Shown here piece after piece: positions 41,001 to 53,228 of a stretch of 59,333 bases of DNA (the first letter of the stretch is position 1; each line of letters begins with the position of its first letter). The position numbers were made by a program, and so were the translations under genes. Under the pieces are notes generated by a model that saw only the letters and a list, made by a program, of their open reading frames with translations, ran no database searches and was not told where the DNA came from. Origin of the DNA: Ichthyophonus hoferi (Eukaryota > Opisthokonta > Ichthyosporea > Ichthyophonida > Ichthyophonidae); contig NAOQ01000057.1 in NCBI GenBank assembly GCA_002751075.1, positions 8,966 through 68,298 of the forward strand. Reading direction: 5' to 3'.

Positions 41001-42470
41001 ATTGATAGTACAAGCCTCCTAATGGAAGACCAAACTATGAAGTTCTTAGACGTCAGAGATCACGGTGTAGTTGTCAATCCCGCCAAGATAGATTGGGCGC
41101 AAATAAATATGCCGGGCTCAGAAAATTATACCGATGCCAGTAGATTAGATTAGACTGTAGCTGGGGGGTTTAAAATGGCACCTTAAAAAGCCTAATATCA
41201 TTTGATCTATCGACCAGTCATATTGACCCAGCCTTCAACAGGGCAAAATTAAGTTTCATAGAGTGAGCGAGGCGAATTAAAAGCCCTTGAGTTTTCTAAA
41301 GCGAAAAAAAAAAAGATCCATAAGTCAAAAGATTATAGGATTAAATATTAAAATATTATAAATAAATCAGTTAGTATAGATCTCAGAGCCTGTGACAATT
41401 GGATTAAATTCAGTTAGTGAGTGAGTAATGATCGATCTTAAGATTTCAAACCAACACATAGGGCTGGTGGTGGGGTTGCAACGGATTAGACCAGTACAAA
41501 CCTTTGCAAATTCCAAAATCTAAAAAGCCAATTACGTGCCTTACTAAGCCGATTACGAGATAGAAGGCGGCTCACTCACTGCATTTGCAACAAGCCTTAT
41601 CACCCAACTAGCCTAAAGATCTGTCTAAGTACAAATTGGGATACATTTATAAATATACATACACGACGCTATATTGAGATATTGTTAGCAAAAACTTTTT
41701 ATAATAAAAAATCGTTATTTATAGAGCAATAGAATTAGTCTATTAATAAATATTCATAGATAAATTATGTAGTAATTTACTACCTGTTGCCTCAAGACAG
41801 GCTATAAGAGGGCACATGGACCTATTATGAAAGCTCTTTAAAGTATACGAAATGACTGGGCAACATAAATAGAATCGTGATCTGTAAAGGGACTACACAT
41901 GGACTTGCACTAGGTTCCTAATTAAATAAAGCAGCCGTTGGGACGATCCCCCAGTTGTTTTAGAAATGTTTTAATTTAGAATACATATAAATATTTATAT
42001 AGGTGCATGCAATGATTATCTCATATAAATATATATTAATTTATAAAAAATAAATATGTATTATTATTATTATTATATAACCAAATATGTTATTATACAG
42101 GGATATATTATGGTTTATACTCACGAAACATAATTACAATTATAACAGAAATATGAAAATATGTAGACCCCCCTCGGGCCAATCTCTAATCCTTTACATC
42201 GGATTGGCTGGACATGGGGAACATGAAACATACCAATATGGGGGAGACAATACTACATTAACATAAGAAGGGGTGAGGCATACATCACTTGCATTTATTT
42301 CTCGCCTTTGAAAATGATTTTAGTTTAGAAGTCGTTTTGTTTGATTGCTGAACAATATTTTATTGAATTGATTACTTATTTTAAGGGAAATGGTCAAGTT
42401 GATGCATTCTTAGCCAACACAGGAAATATATTTCTCTTAACTGCATCCTATTTCAAGGTTTTCTAGGCAA
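38019..42470. other. AT-rich region between TMEM143-like and kinase genes
   Basis: About 4.4 kb of AT-rich sequence with only short open frames. The 67-codon frame at 40950-41153 shows no domain, signal or splice context. A probable gypsy-type fossil scrap lies at about 40510-40625, and an ATT-rich simple tract at about 42056-42075. No host gene recognised. Confidence 0.5.
40510..40625 (+). mobile_element. Possible fossil Ty3/gypsy integrase fragment
   Basis: A plus-strand reading contains WQ followed, after the usual spacing, by LLNYADRYVEVEY. This resembles the start of gypsy integrase cores (W..v..D..GP...YLLV..D.YSRY.EVE). No LTR pair was found around it. It is broken and small, so an old remnant. 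The wider AT-rich region may hold more of it, but nothing else is readable by eye. Confidence 0.35.
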
Positions 42471-42570
42471 CTAGAATTTGTTTTCACACTGTCATAGGTC
42501 AATACCATTGTTCATACCCAGTGTGTCAAGCACCTTAAATCGCAACGTATACAAGTTTATATTGAGGATT

Positions 42571-43800
42571 ATGTCGGCTGTATACGATTCTTCTCGCCTT
42601 CCGGAAACAGTTCTCGCTCATGGGCTTGTATATGTAAGGCATGTAGGTGGAGGGTCATCTAGCGAAGTTTATTTGCTTTTGGACAAGATGAAAAACAACA
42701 TGGTTGTTTTAAAACAACCACGCTGCTCTGAGGAGGTTGCAATACTTAGAGAGGCCCATATTCAAAATATTGTGTGCAGTCATCCAAATATTGCTACACT
42801 TTATCGGACCCTTAAGCTGGATGGTTCACTCTGTCTAGTGTTGGAAGCTGGTGTTACGGATCTTATGTCCTGTATCCCTCCTGGTGTTGGCATGACTGAG
42901 GTAATTAGCTACTTATACCTTACGTTATGTTTTTATGTGTTATAATATTTTTTGGGTTATTTTGTATGCCACAGCAGAAATAGCTTGGCTGTCTTTGTGT
43001 TCAGTGTTTAAGGCAATGCAAGCCAGGATATCAAAGGTTCCAAATGTTATGTTGGCACTTTGCCCTGGAAAATATTAATACGTTGGATGCAATTGCTGTT
43101 AAACATTAATCTTTAGATACAGTAGGAATTTTGGTCAATGACTTCAGAGTTATCTTAATACTAGCCTATTATTGCTCTAACTAACAATACTTTATTTTTA
43201 CAGTCGACATCATTGCCTCTATTTTATCAAGTGGTATGTGCTGTCGAGCACATGCACATGCAGGGCTATGCTCATCGGGATATCAAACCCGAAAACTTGG
43301 TTGTAGCTGCTGACAATTCCCTTCGGTTGATTGACTTTGGCCATGCTTCCAGCGTAGACGATCTTTCCTTGATTGATGAGAGCCGAGGCACCGAGACTTA
43401 TATGGCCCCAGAATGTTTGAATAATCTTTCCAAAGACGTTCGAGTTGCGGACTGTTGGAGTCTGGGGGTGCTTCTATTTGTTATGCTGACCGGAAAGTTT
43501 CCCTGGAAACTGGCATGTCAGCAGGTAGATGAAGAATATTGTGCTTGGGTAGGAGGTAAATTTGGCCTGTCCAATAAGAGCCACTGGCTATCTTTTTCCC
43601 CTGCTGTACTACTACTGCTCACCAATTTGCTTCGTGTGAGCCCAAGGAAACGTTGGACTGCTCAGCAGACCCGACAACATATAGAGAAGATGTGGAGCAC
43701 CACCAACAAAGCAACGAAAACATTATGCCCAATTGGGTGTCACTTAAGCCAGAAAGTGCCGCAAAATAATATGGCGGCTAGTTTGGTGAAAAGTATGTAG
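42571..43800 (+). CDS. Small Ser/Thr protein kinase, two exons
   Basis: Exons 42571-42900 and 43204-43800 are joined by a GT-AG intron in phase 0, giving 308 residues that are almost only kinase domain. Visible: Gly-rich loop VGGGSSSEVYL (about 25-35, with Ser where the third Gly is usual), ATP-anchoring Lys48 in VVLKQ, helix-C Glu61, HRDIKPEN (134-141), DFG (154-156), GTETYMAPE (172-180) and DCWSLGVLL. All catalytic residues are present, so it should be active. The short activation segment and YMAPE suggest a CAMK/SNF1-like kinase, but no regulatory domain follows; the C-terminal tail after about 275 is short and basic. The first in-frame Met of the open frame was taken as start. An AATAAA at 43925-43930 is a likely poly(A) signal. 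Substrate unknown. Confidence 0.85.
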
Positions 43801-43924
43801 TTTTATATTCCGAAGCAACACAAGCTTTTTAGAATTGAAATATATAAGTACTTAGTTGTAACATTACAGGCTAATAGCTTTGTATTTGTGAAGAATATGG
43901 CAGTGAATGATAACTGTCTTTGAT

Positions 43925-43930
43925 AATAAA
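43925..43930 (+). terminator. Poly(A) signal of the kinase gene
   Basis: AATAAA 125 bases after the kinase stop codon on the same strand. Confidence 0.55.
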
Positions 43931-45440
43931 CTCGAATCGAGTGAATATATAATATAAATCCTGGCGCTCAACTAATGAGTATATAATTATTTGTAAAAGG
44001 TGTTCGATGGTCCAATGGTTTTTATTTCTGGTTGAGTTCTTTCTATGTTTTTTACAAAGCATAATTTTTGGACCTGCTTTTGTTGTTCCTATCTTCTAAA
44101 TCAATATACCAAAAAAATAGCGACTTTATAGTGCAGTGTTAGTGCAGTGTTTTCACTGAGAACTACATTGTTAAATTTTGGCTTTCTCATTTGGGCTAGA
44201 TCTGATCTAATTGACTAATATATTAATAATATATTAATAAGGTTGGTATGTCTTGGTGTTAACTTTGAATTTTGATTGATTCACAGACTAGAGAGGACAG
44301 GCATTTTCCAAGGTAAAGCTAGAGTGATGGTTCCCAAGATCGTTGAATTTGAATCATAAAGAATGATGTCAGGACAGCTACAGATCCTACATCATTATCT
44401 TACAGTTTATCTTTGCGCTTTTGATATTTCAGGTCAGATCCTATACGCAAACTAATAAAAATGTAATTGTGTCTCATGAGAGGCAGATGATTGGTCCCAG
44501 CAGCTAAATCAACGTTTGATTATAGGATTTATCCCGAATATTATTTAGCTTTGATCTGAAGTTAATCTACACACGCGGTAATTAAATGCAAATCCATTAT
44601 ATTATATTCTACTGTATATATTATATCACGTTAGCGCAAATTATAGCATGATATAACTAATCTTACATTTCAAAAGGTCTCCTTAATCTTTTACCCAAGT
44701 TGGGTTGACTTCGGATTTACTGCACAGTGAATTTGACAACACTTAAAAAGCAACTATTAAAATTTCTACTATTGCTTCGAACCATTTATTACATATAATA
44801 TTGGTAAAATCAAGTCTACCAACTTAGCAGATTGTATGTTGTTAATAAGTCAGTAATATCCTTATAAGAGATATAATGGCCCATGGTACATATGTAGGGC
44901 TGTAAGTAAAACGTGATTACGTGTTAACAGTATCAGGCGTGATTGTGTGATTGAACCAGCCCTCACCATACATTCTTACCTGGTAAATAATTTATACACA
45001 ATATAGGTATTGGTATAAACAGAAAGCATTTCTATTGGCCCTACCCATTCCTCTATATATATCTAGTTTGCTGCTCTAGTAGCTCATAGTATGTGCTAGT
45101 AGATTCTATTGATATATTTTTGGCGCGTGCTTTGTGCTGTTATTGCCTTCTCGGTCTTTCTTTCTCGACATTGCGGTATTTTTTTTTTATAGTCGGCGTC
45201 AATTGTAAGCGGCCATATGGTGGATTTGGAGTTTTCACTGACCATTCCCAAACAAGCCTGGTTTACCGCGCTTATGACCTTTGTAGACTACGGGGATGTG
45301 GCGTGGTCCATAAGGCAGATATGCTCTGAAATTTTGGAGAGCCAATCGATTGGCCTCCCAGTGAAGTAAAATGATGTATCCTGATGTACTTTTTTATGTT
45401 TGCGGATCCGCTGCAAAGTGAGAAGGCTGTCAGTGTGAGA
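43931..45440. other. Intergenic region between kinase and dehydrogenase
   Basis: AT-rich with no recognised gene. A TATATATA run at about 45052-45060 and the pyrimidine-rich stretch near 45150-45190 could belong to the dehydrogenase promoter or 5' UTR. The 78-codon frame at 45093-45329 has no domain. Confidence 0.4.
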
Positions 45441-45455
45441 GGACCTTTCTAGCAG

Positions 45456-46376
45456 ATGATGATTGTCTTGAATTATTTCAGCATGGGCAATTGCATGGCC
45501 ATTTCCCTTGTGGTTTTGGCTGGCTTCTCTGTGTTTGCAGCTAGTGCTCGTCGAGGTCTGGGTAAGAACATCCGTGGTAAGGTGATTCTTGTTACGGGGG
45601 CTAGTCAGGGCATGGGCGCAAGCTTGTGCGTAGCTGCCGCCAAAGAGGGCGCCACAGTTATCATGTTGGCGCGCACCGAGTCTAATCTCAATAAGGTCAA
45701 GGAGACAGCCGAGACTGTTGGGGTTGTAGGACATTTATTCTCCTACCCAGTGGACTGCTCAGACTTTGACGCGGTCGACCGAGTGTCCAAGATTATTATT
45801 GCAGAACATGGCTGCCCTGATGCTGTTGTCAATTGCGCAGGGTTTGGACAATGGCAGTTTCTCACCGAGATGAGTGGAAAAGATATCAAAGCGTGTATGG
45901 ATGCCCCATATTTCTCTGCTGTATTTACCACTAAGGCTTTCCTCCCTCATATGATTAAACGCAACTCAGGCTCCATAGTCAACATCAATTCGCCTGCCGG
46001 ATACCAGCCATGGGCCAGCAGCACGGCCTATGCTTGCGGACGCTGGGCGCTACGTGGGTTGACACAATGCCTGCACATGGACCTTGAGGGCACAGCCGTA
46101 ATTGCCCAGGAAGTAGTCTTGGGCAAAGTAAACAGTGAATACTTTAACAACAATCCAGGGTCCTGGGAGAGGGCCCCCCCTGCGGCTGGCCTTGTGAAGC
46201 CTGAGCTTACGCCAGAGGAGGCCGCTGATGTTATTATTCAAGCTATCAAGTCTGGCAAAGAAACCACAATAGCTCCATTAATGTTGCGCCAATTTATCTG
46301 GCTGGTATCCTGGTGCCCGAGCTTGGTCCGAGCCAGTCTGGCCTATGGGGCAATGCCCATTAAAGATACTGTTTGA
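45456..46376 (+). CDS. Intronless short-chain dehydrogenase/reductase (SDR)
   Basis: A single 306-codon open frame encodes a classical SDR, a Rossmann-fold NAD(P)-dependent oxidoreductase. Visible: a hydrophobic N-terminal segment (about 14-30) that could be a signal anchor, cofactor loop TGASQGMG (47-54), NCAG (126-129), catalytic Ser179, Tyr192 and, in the YxxxK position, Arg196 (YACGR). The tail from about 255 is typical of membrane-associated SDRs. Overall it recalls 3-ketodihydrosphingosine reductase-like and DHRS7-like SDRs, but the substrate cannot be assigned. Met10 is an alternative start; ttcag just before it could also be a splice acceptor, so an upstream 5' exon is possible. It is GC-richer than its AT-rich flanks and has no intron, unlike most genes here. 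Confidence 0.88.
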   Translation: MMIVLNYFSMGNCMAISLVVLAGFSVFAASARRGLGKNIRGKVILVTGASQGMGASLCVAAAKEGATVIMLARTESNLNKVKETAETVGVVGHLFSYPVDCSDFDAVDRVSKIIIAEHGCPDAVVNCAGFGQWQFLTEMSGKDIKACMDAPYFSAVFTTKAFLPHMIKRNSGSIVNINSPAGYQPWASSTAYACGRWALRGLTQCLHMDLEGTAVIAQEVVLGKVNSEYFNNNPGSWERAPPAAGLVKPELTPEEAADVIIQAIKSGKETTIAPLMLRQFIWLVSWCPSLVRASLAYGAMPIKDTV

Positions 46377-47620
46377 TAGACCCTGGGAGCCTTGTTGTAT
46401 AGTTTAGTTTAGATACACCAGTATCAAACGAACATTATAGTTATATATTTATAAACATCATTTGATATATGAAATGCAAGATTTGGTTAAGTGTTTTGTA
46501 TTCTACCATAATAATCATAGGTACACCCTAGATGGAGCTTTCGTTAATTCCAAATCAAAAACCTTACCCTTTCTGATACTCGGTGTTTATTAATTAACTA
46601 TACTATAGCCTTTGTGTTCTGAAAGATGGACTTTTTAGAAGTACAGAACTATTCATAGCAATGGGCTGTCGGCTTCAAGGATCAGAAACATATATTAAAG
46701 ATAAAACATAAATATATAAAAGCATGTGACATTCATCTTTTATTGTACCAGAGTTAGGTGGGACCTTCAAAGGTGACAGCTGTCTAGCTGCCAGATGATT
46801 ATCATTTGTACCTAGGTCTACGTCTTTCATAACCCCATTAAAACACATATTCATACAGGATGTAGCGTAGCCATCTAACTGCACTTTAATACATATCACC
46901 CGGACAGCTCTAGTAATTTATTTGTGGGCTAGAGTGGTAAATCTATGTAATTTACAACACCTGTAGACTTGTAGATAGGTTAGGCAGTGATACAGACCTT
47001 TTAAGGAACTCTGACACCAACATTGACACATACAACATATAATAAATACATAGCCCAACAATTTATCTGTGGCCACACTTGCTAATGGGCATATAGTTAT
47101 TTGTTGTATCTGTTTATCTGTCTTTCATATTGATATGCATGGGTGTAAAGGTGGTAGACCCCTTTCTTTTTCCAAGGGGGTTCCAGTTGACAACTACATT
47201 GTGATCTCGAGAGGCGATAGACTAGAGAATACCGAATAGAAATTACGTAAATTAAATGGATCCAACCAGGTGACTGGGTAGCGATTACTAGGACAATCGT
47301 GCCATCTTAGACCAGTGTCAACTGTACTATAAGGTATGTACCCATATATTCCCCGAGTCCGAGCCACCGATCTAAAGAGCCATTAGATACCCAGTGTTAG
47401 CAGTGTTGGATTAGAGAGGCTCATAAAAACACACCATTGAGAATGTAACCCAATAGTATTAATGCTATATTCACCGTAAAGGGGCCATGGTGAGATATAC
47501 ATTACCAGCATGCTTCAAGTGCTCGCACTAGCCATGCAGAGCCCTCACAGCTACCCCTAACTAGAACATGTCTCATGGCAACTCTCTCAAACCCACTCGT
47601 CCAAATGTTCTTATAGATTA
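46377..47620. other. Convergent intergenic region between SDR and NUP43
   Basis: 3' flanks of two convergent genes. AT-rich, with short chance frames only. I see no RNA gene or clear repeat. Confidence 0.45.
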
Positions 47621-47626
47621 ATTATA

Positions 47627-50600
47627 TTACATGTAAACCAATATAGCATCATACCCATAATCTATACCTCTAATACCAACTATATAATTTGTTGATATGA
47701 TTGGTCTTTTAAGGAAAACCATCTCATTGATCGGACCATTTCCGTTGTGGGGTGCGAGGTAAGATTCAAGTATTAGATAAAAGACAGATCCAGTCCAACC
47801 CATCGACTAGTCATAATACTATAAGACCAGATCAACAATGGGCACTTACCAAGGTGTCGTCATCTACGTCCAGGGCATTGATTGGCAGAGCATCCTTGAT
47901 GAGGTCACTACAGATGGGGTCGTTGGCACTGATGGCATTCTATCCAGGGAGAGAGGGAGAGGGGGTGAGAAGACAGTTAGTCTCAACGCCAAGGAGGGCC
48001 TAGGTGGACATAATGGAGGTAGGAGTGATGGCATAGCCAGCAATCGCCAATCAGAATACACACCCAGGTATCTATACTATAACTTTAGAAGCACCCTGCC
48101 CAGAAGAAGAAGAAATCAGACGGGCAAGAGAAAACAAGAGAGAAGGGTGAGCAAGGCACAGAGGAAGGGGCCTACCGAGTCATGGGTCCTATAAGGAGAG
48201 GTCATGTCTACCTTCTTCACACTATGTCCCACTGCTGCATATGCCGTAAAATGGCGATTGCGGCCAAAGTTGTTGGGAAGGTGAAGGGCCCACACTGTGC
48301 ATTAACCAATAATATTAAGGGGAGGCTAGACACCATTTGCCTGTATCATACATTGCAACTAGTTTTTCGTAAGTACAATCGACATCTTTGAGATAAGAAG
48401 CAGGAAGTAAATGAATAGAAAGGATAAGACAATTATGTTAGTTAATACAAAAGCCAATGTATAGCGTACATACGCAAAAAGCATGTTTAGTACCAAGTTT
48501 TTTTTTAAAAAAAAGTCTACAAAAAAGGGACAGGAGTCAAGGGATAAAGGAAACGGGAGCGGAGAACAAGGAGGCAGGGGGTGACGTAGGTACCTGGCTC
48601 CTGAAGATTGAATGGCCCCCATACATTGTGCGTCATCACTGCCTCTTTGGGGCTCCTTAGATCCCATAGGTGCATTAGACCACTGTCACCAGCTGTTGCC
48701 ACAAAGGTGCTGTTTTCAAGAGGCTGCAGGGCCACTCGGCTATATGTTTCCCACTGTGTCCTTGCACTGTATTATAGGTATAGTCAATATCTACTGTCCT
48801 CATTTCTTATTGGCTCAGTATCAGTCTTTCTACAACGTTTTTTCATTGGCGTACAATAAGTTCCTAGCAGCACTTACGATATCCAATAAAAGCGTTTGAA
48901 GTGAGGTTTAGAATAAATTTAACGTAGATCCTACAGTAATCTGGTTGGTGGCACTTCCTGCTCTCACCTGCCTCCTAACAACCACTAGATGATGGGGTTG
49001 TAGCTGCTATCGCTATAGTAAGTATACGCGAAGGGATAGATAATGGCCAAAAAATAAAACAACATAAGGCTGAATGATGGAATAGTAGGTGGAAGGAGAT
49101 GAAAGGAAATAGGGCAGCCAGTAAACACCCACAGCTACAAGAAAGGGGAAGTTAAGACCTACGTGCCCACCGCAGAGGAGACGGCCTGGCCGTTCTTTAT
49201 AGGGGCCCTTAAGTCCCATAGACGGAGAGAAGGAATATTGCAGGTATAGAGGACAGTATTGTTGTCAAGGTACTTGGCATCACTGATCGCAGTTGACTCC
49301 AGTTGCATTGGTGCAGCTAGATCGTTCTCTGTGGGGAGATGATTAAGATACCACCCTGCCTTCATAGAACCAGAGAGGTCAATCCCACTCTATATCATTT
49401 ACCTAATAACCCGCTAACTTACATACGGTATGTAGCCACCAGAATGTTTTCCTACTGCCACCTCTATATTGACCCTTGCATTATTGCCACAATAGAGGTA
49501 TACAAGGTGCCTGAAATTGGTATCAATAAGCTATAATTCCAGCTATTTTCTTTTCCATTGGTGTATCCTCCAATCACTAACCTTCTCTACCAACCTGGAA
49601 GTCCTGATGGGAAAGGAGTCTAAGTGTCCCTCCCTCTCCTCCAGCTAATAGCTGATGGCCATTGGGCGATACCTCCAACACCGTACACGCTGCAGGCCGG
49701 CCTGCCGGGTGAACATGGATAACGTCACTGCCCAGTTTATATTGGGTCCCAGTCACTCCATCCTCCTGAAAGCCCGATATCCAGTGGGTTGTCAATGGAT
49801 GTATATGATTGGCTTTCTACCCTACATAGGACAAAAGGTGATCCTGTAACAGTCAATTCAAAAGTTCCATGTAGATCACTAACTAGAAGATAACTCCAAG
49901 TTTATCTATCTAGATGTCCTATCCAGTAAGATGTTCTATTTTAATAGGACCTATTTAAATAACAAACATGCCATAACATACTCAAGCATATCATAGTGCT
50001 TATTATGATACTTCTCCCTCAGGCCCCGCATGGCCAAGGACTAGTCTTCTAGTCCAGCATAGTGTCATAACCACAGACATCAAATAATACCATCATATTA
50101 ATATTAATTCAATCTTATGTCTCGCCAAGCCCCAATCAATCCTATTAGACGACCGAGAGCATACGTCACTCTACCAATGAACAAGGCCAGAGGAGAGACC
50201 CCCTCCCATATCCTATGACAGATACATAGGGCGACCACTAAGTAATAATAATTAGTCTTGACTTAACGCTCTTTTCATATCTAAAATGAGAACCACTAAA
50301 TTTATGCTGCAAAAAGGATGAACATAGACCTCAGGTACCCTAATATATTCAGGTATGCACCCATCTGAGGTAGAAGAGAGGGGAAGAGAAGGGTAAAAGA
50401 GAGGATGCTATTGACTCACCGTTTCAGTGAGACCACCCAAACGAGAGCACATTACACTCCCTTTACTGGTGCCTGCATACACCAAGGTAGACTGACCTGC
50501 TACCACCCTCTGTAATACCGGTTAGTAGGCTGTAAGTTGAAACTGTATGGATAGGCTGGGGAGGGGGCTACCCCTACACAGTTGCAATTACATTGGCTGT

Positions 50601-52524
50601 CATCTCTCTCTACCCTATGACATCATAGATACGCATAGCCTCCAGTATCATGCTCAAGACCACATGTCACATCGTCTACCTAGTAAGTTAGGTGCACTAG
50701 GTGGCCCAGCCAATAGAAAATAGTCCAGGGGAACATGATCGTTGGCACGTGTCTAATAAAACACTAGTATAGATGTACGTATAAGCATAAGGTGAGACTA
50801 ATGGTACATACAATTATGTATGAGGACGATATGCGCATGAGCCCTGGTAAACACTCCATAATAGAGGGCATGCTTGCAAATAGAGATATATAATGATTGG
50901 TCGCTCTACAGAATGTCCAGGCATACCACCATTAACCCACACACTCTTTTTCTTTCTTTCCCTTTCGCTCTCTCCCCCTCTCCTAAACCTGCCCCTACCG
51001 TGCTAGTAATGCTAGTGATGTCACCACGCAGCAGGTTGGCGCCCACCACCTTGACAGGTATCTTACTCTTCTCTTGGTGTTGCCATAGCTCCATTCGTCC
51101 CTGTATGTCTCAGCATGTGAGTGACGTCATTGAACAATACTGAACGGGGTGTGAACAGTGTGCTCTAGTATACCAATAAGATCACAATGTTCAATCTTGA
51201 TTGTTTTCATTCAACCAGGACACAACCTGTGACATTCAGGGCTGTGACATTTATAAACTAAGCATCCATATGTGCTCAAGAGGTCTCACCTTCATGTAGC
51301 CCCCTTCTTTTCATACTTGGAATATGTTTTAATAAGCCAATCTCTTAGTTTTAAAATGTATTATTTTGACCAATTGCACCAGGCACATAAAAATGTACAC
51401 CACATATAACAAGGCCATAGTAACGACGCAGGAAGGGAGAGCAAGACAAACACAGAGGAAAGCGGGGAAAAGAAAGGGGTAGGAAGGGGTGTAGTAAAAA
51501 GATAGATGGCTGAAGAAAGAGGGAGAGAGAACGAGAGGGGAGGAGGGTTATTGTGTGGGGGAAGGAGAGTAAACATAGCAAACTAGATTAGTTAGAACAA
51601 ACAGGAGAAAAGATTGAGGGAAAGAATGGAGAAAGAATACGGTTGTAAGATAAAGAAAATGATCGGACACCTTTAAGAAATAAGGCAGGGTATATTTATA
51701 AACAGTGTGTTTAGAGTTATAATAGAATTATACCAGGGGAAAGAGATTATTAAGAACCAAGGACTACAGAGAGAGAAAGAGAGAAAAAGAGACAGACGGA
51801 GATGGCCTGAGAAGAAAATCCTAGTATGGTTTGTAGGATAAGAGAATCAACAAAAACAATAGTATCGTAAAGAGAAGCCCCTTGCGATGTAAAGGTTAAT
51901 TTGAGGTAAATATACAAAGAGTACGTGCTAGCCATTATGCTAATGGTATAGGTGATATATTCTATGTGTGTATATAAGTGAAAGAAGGAACAAAAACAAG
52001 AAGAATAGATCTTGTATGGGGTCGTGATTATGTATTTTAATAAAATAAAAAAAACGCAGCTTGAGTAAAAACAAGAGAGGGAGTGTGAAGGAAAGAGAAA
52101 GCATGTAGAAAAAGGAAAAAAAGAAAAAAAGGGAGAGAATTAGAAAGATGAAAACGTGACAATAATAGAGAAAAAAAAAAACCCTCATGTAGAAAATGAA
52201 AAACAACTACATATACAAACCACCACCCACCGGTACTTGGCAACTTCGTGAACCAGTGACAAACAGCCTGTCGCCCGAGGCTGTTTGGTAGGCAGTGCCC
52301 GAGGGGGTACGTAGCCATTGCACTACACTGACCCTACCCCCGTAAGGTTGTCTATGACTGGGTGGGGAAGGGAGGGCCCAAGATGGTCGAATGATCTGTT
52401 TTTCTTGACTGGGTGTCGGTACTGACTCAAGGTGTGTTGCGGAAGTGGGCTGATCCATAGATTGTGGTTGGTAGTCCCAACCAAAGGCAACCCTTGGTTT
52501 GTCTGTTGGTTTGGTAAATGACAT
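47627..52524 (-). CDS. NUP43: Nucleoporin Nup43, WD40 protein
   Basis: Nup43 is a seven-bladed WD40 propeller of the Nup107-160 (Y) complex of the nuclear pore scaffold. The first exon (52231-52524, start MSFTKPTDK) carries the KISKTRW-like block as RVSVVQWLRTPSG. Later exons: about 50997-51110 (RMELWQHQEKSKIPVKVV), 50420-50515 (TLVYAGTSKGSVMCSRLGG), 49597-49770 (GHQLLAGGEGGTLRLLS), 49165-49330 (NNTVLYTCNIPSLRLWDLR), 48595-48735 (FVATAGDSGLMHLWDLRSP), and 47850-47940 (ANDPICSDLIKDALPINALD), matching the C-terminal STDPAKDRI...SVNTLDVL region of human Nup43. The order and spacing of these blocks follow human Nup43 and identify it better than WD40 repeats alone. At least one blade exon (about 48150-48310) and the last exon (ending near 47627) are tentative. 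Intron 1 is a long polypurine/polypyrimidine tract. Confidence 0.82.
51400..51830. repeat. Polypurine tract in NUP43 intron 1 (pyrimidine on the coding strand)
   Basis: About 400 bases strongly biased to A and G on the plus strand, hence C/T-rich in the NUP43 transcript; a second block lies at 52040-52190. Minus-strand open frames there are low-complexity Leu/Ser/Phe/Pro shadows and not genes. Confidence 0.65.
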
Positions 52525-53195
52525 CTTGTGTACTGAGGCTGTATTGCTTTTAAGAAAATTAGGGAAAAGGCAGGGTAAATATTCTATAAAAAATACCTAG
52601 CTACAATATATGGGTCCACACCCTAACCCACTATAAACTATACACTACACTATATACTATACCTACATGTGTCTTATATCATTATCTCTTAGCCCATTAA
52701 GTCCCAAGAGACAAGATGATTGGTTCTCTTCGCACCCACAAATATGTCGCTGTGACCTTAGCATATTAATAATATAATGTACTAACAATAATATAATATT
52801 TGTATTATATATTACTATAATAGTGTCTTTATATTTTTATGATATAGTACTACTGTAGAAATAGAATATTTGTATTATAAAGTAATGGGACTTCATTACA
52901 TGTTTGTGTTGTGGACTTCCAGCTCTTATGTTAGTAAATATGTTATGGTAAACCCTGATCACCTCTAATTGTGGGTATAGTTTGTGTAGATAATAAAGTG
53001 TAAGTCCAAAGGTGTAGAAAATAAAACGTATTTCATTCTGTAAATAAATTCTAGAAATATAGTTTGCTGTATAATTAATGCTGACGTGTTATATCTGTTG
53101 TTTATTTCAACAAATCCTACAATGTTCATTGATAATTTACATCTCTCCATAAGTCTGCTGGATATTTTTATAACAGCTTGCTTTTAAAATTATTT

Positions 53196-53202
<7 letters not shown>

Positions 53203-53228
<26 letters not shown>
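53203..53228. repeat. AT dinucleotide microsatellite
   Basis: An uninterrupted run of AT repeats about 26 bases long. Confidence 0.85.

Noticed and set aside
40950-41153. 67-codon open frame in the AT-rich zone
   Set aside because: No recognisable motif, no splice partner and no close promoter signal.
45093-45329. 78-codon frame upstream of the SDR, considered as its first exon
   Set aside because: No donor site joins it in phase to the SDR frame convincingly, and the SDR frame already has suitable start codons.
51351-51581. Minus-strand Ser/Leu/Phe/Pro-rich open frames in two overlapping frames
   Set aside because: They are shadows of a polypurine tract in NUP43 intron 1. Several frames are open at once, as expected of simple sequence.
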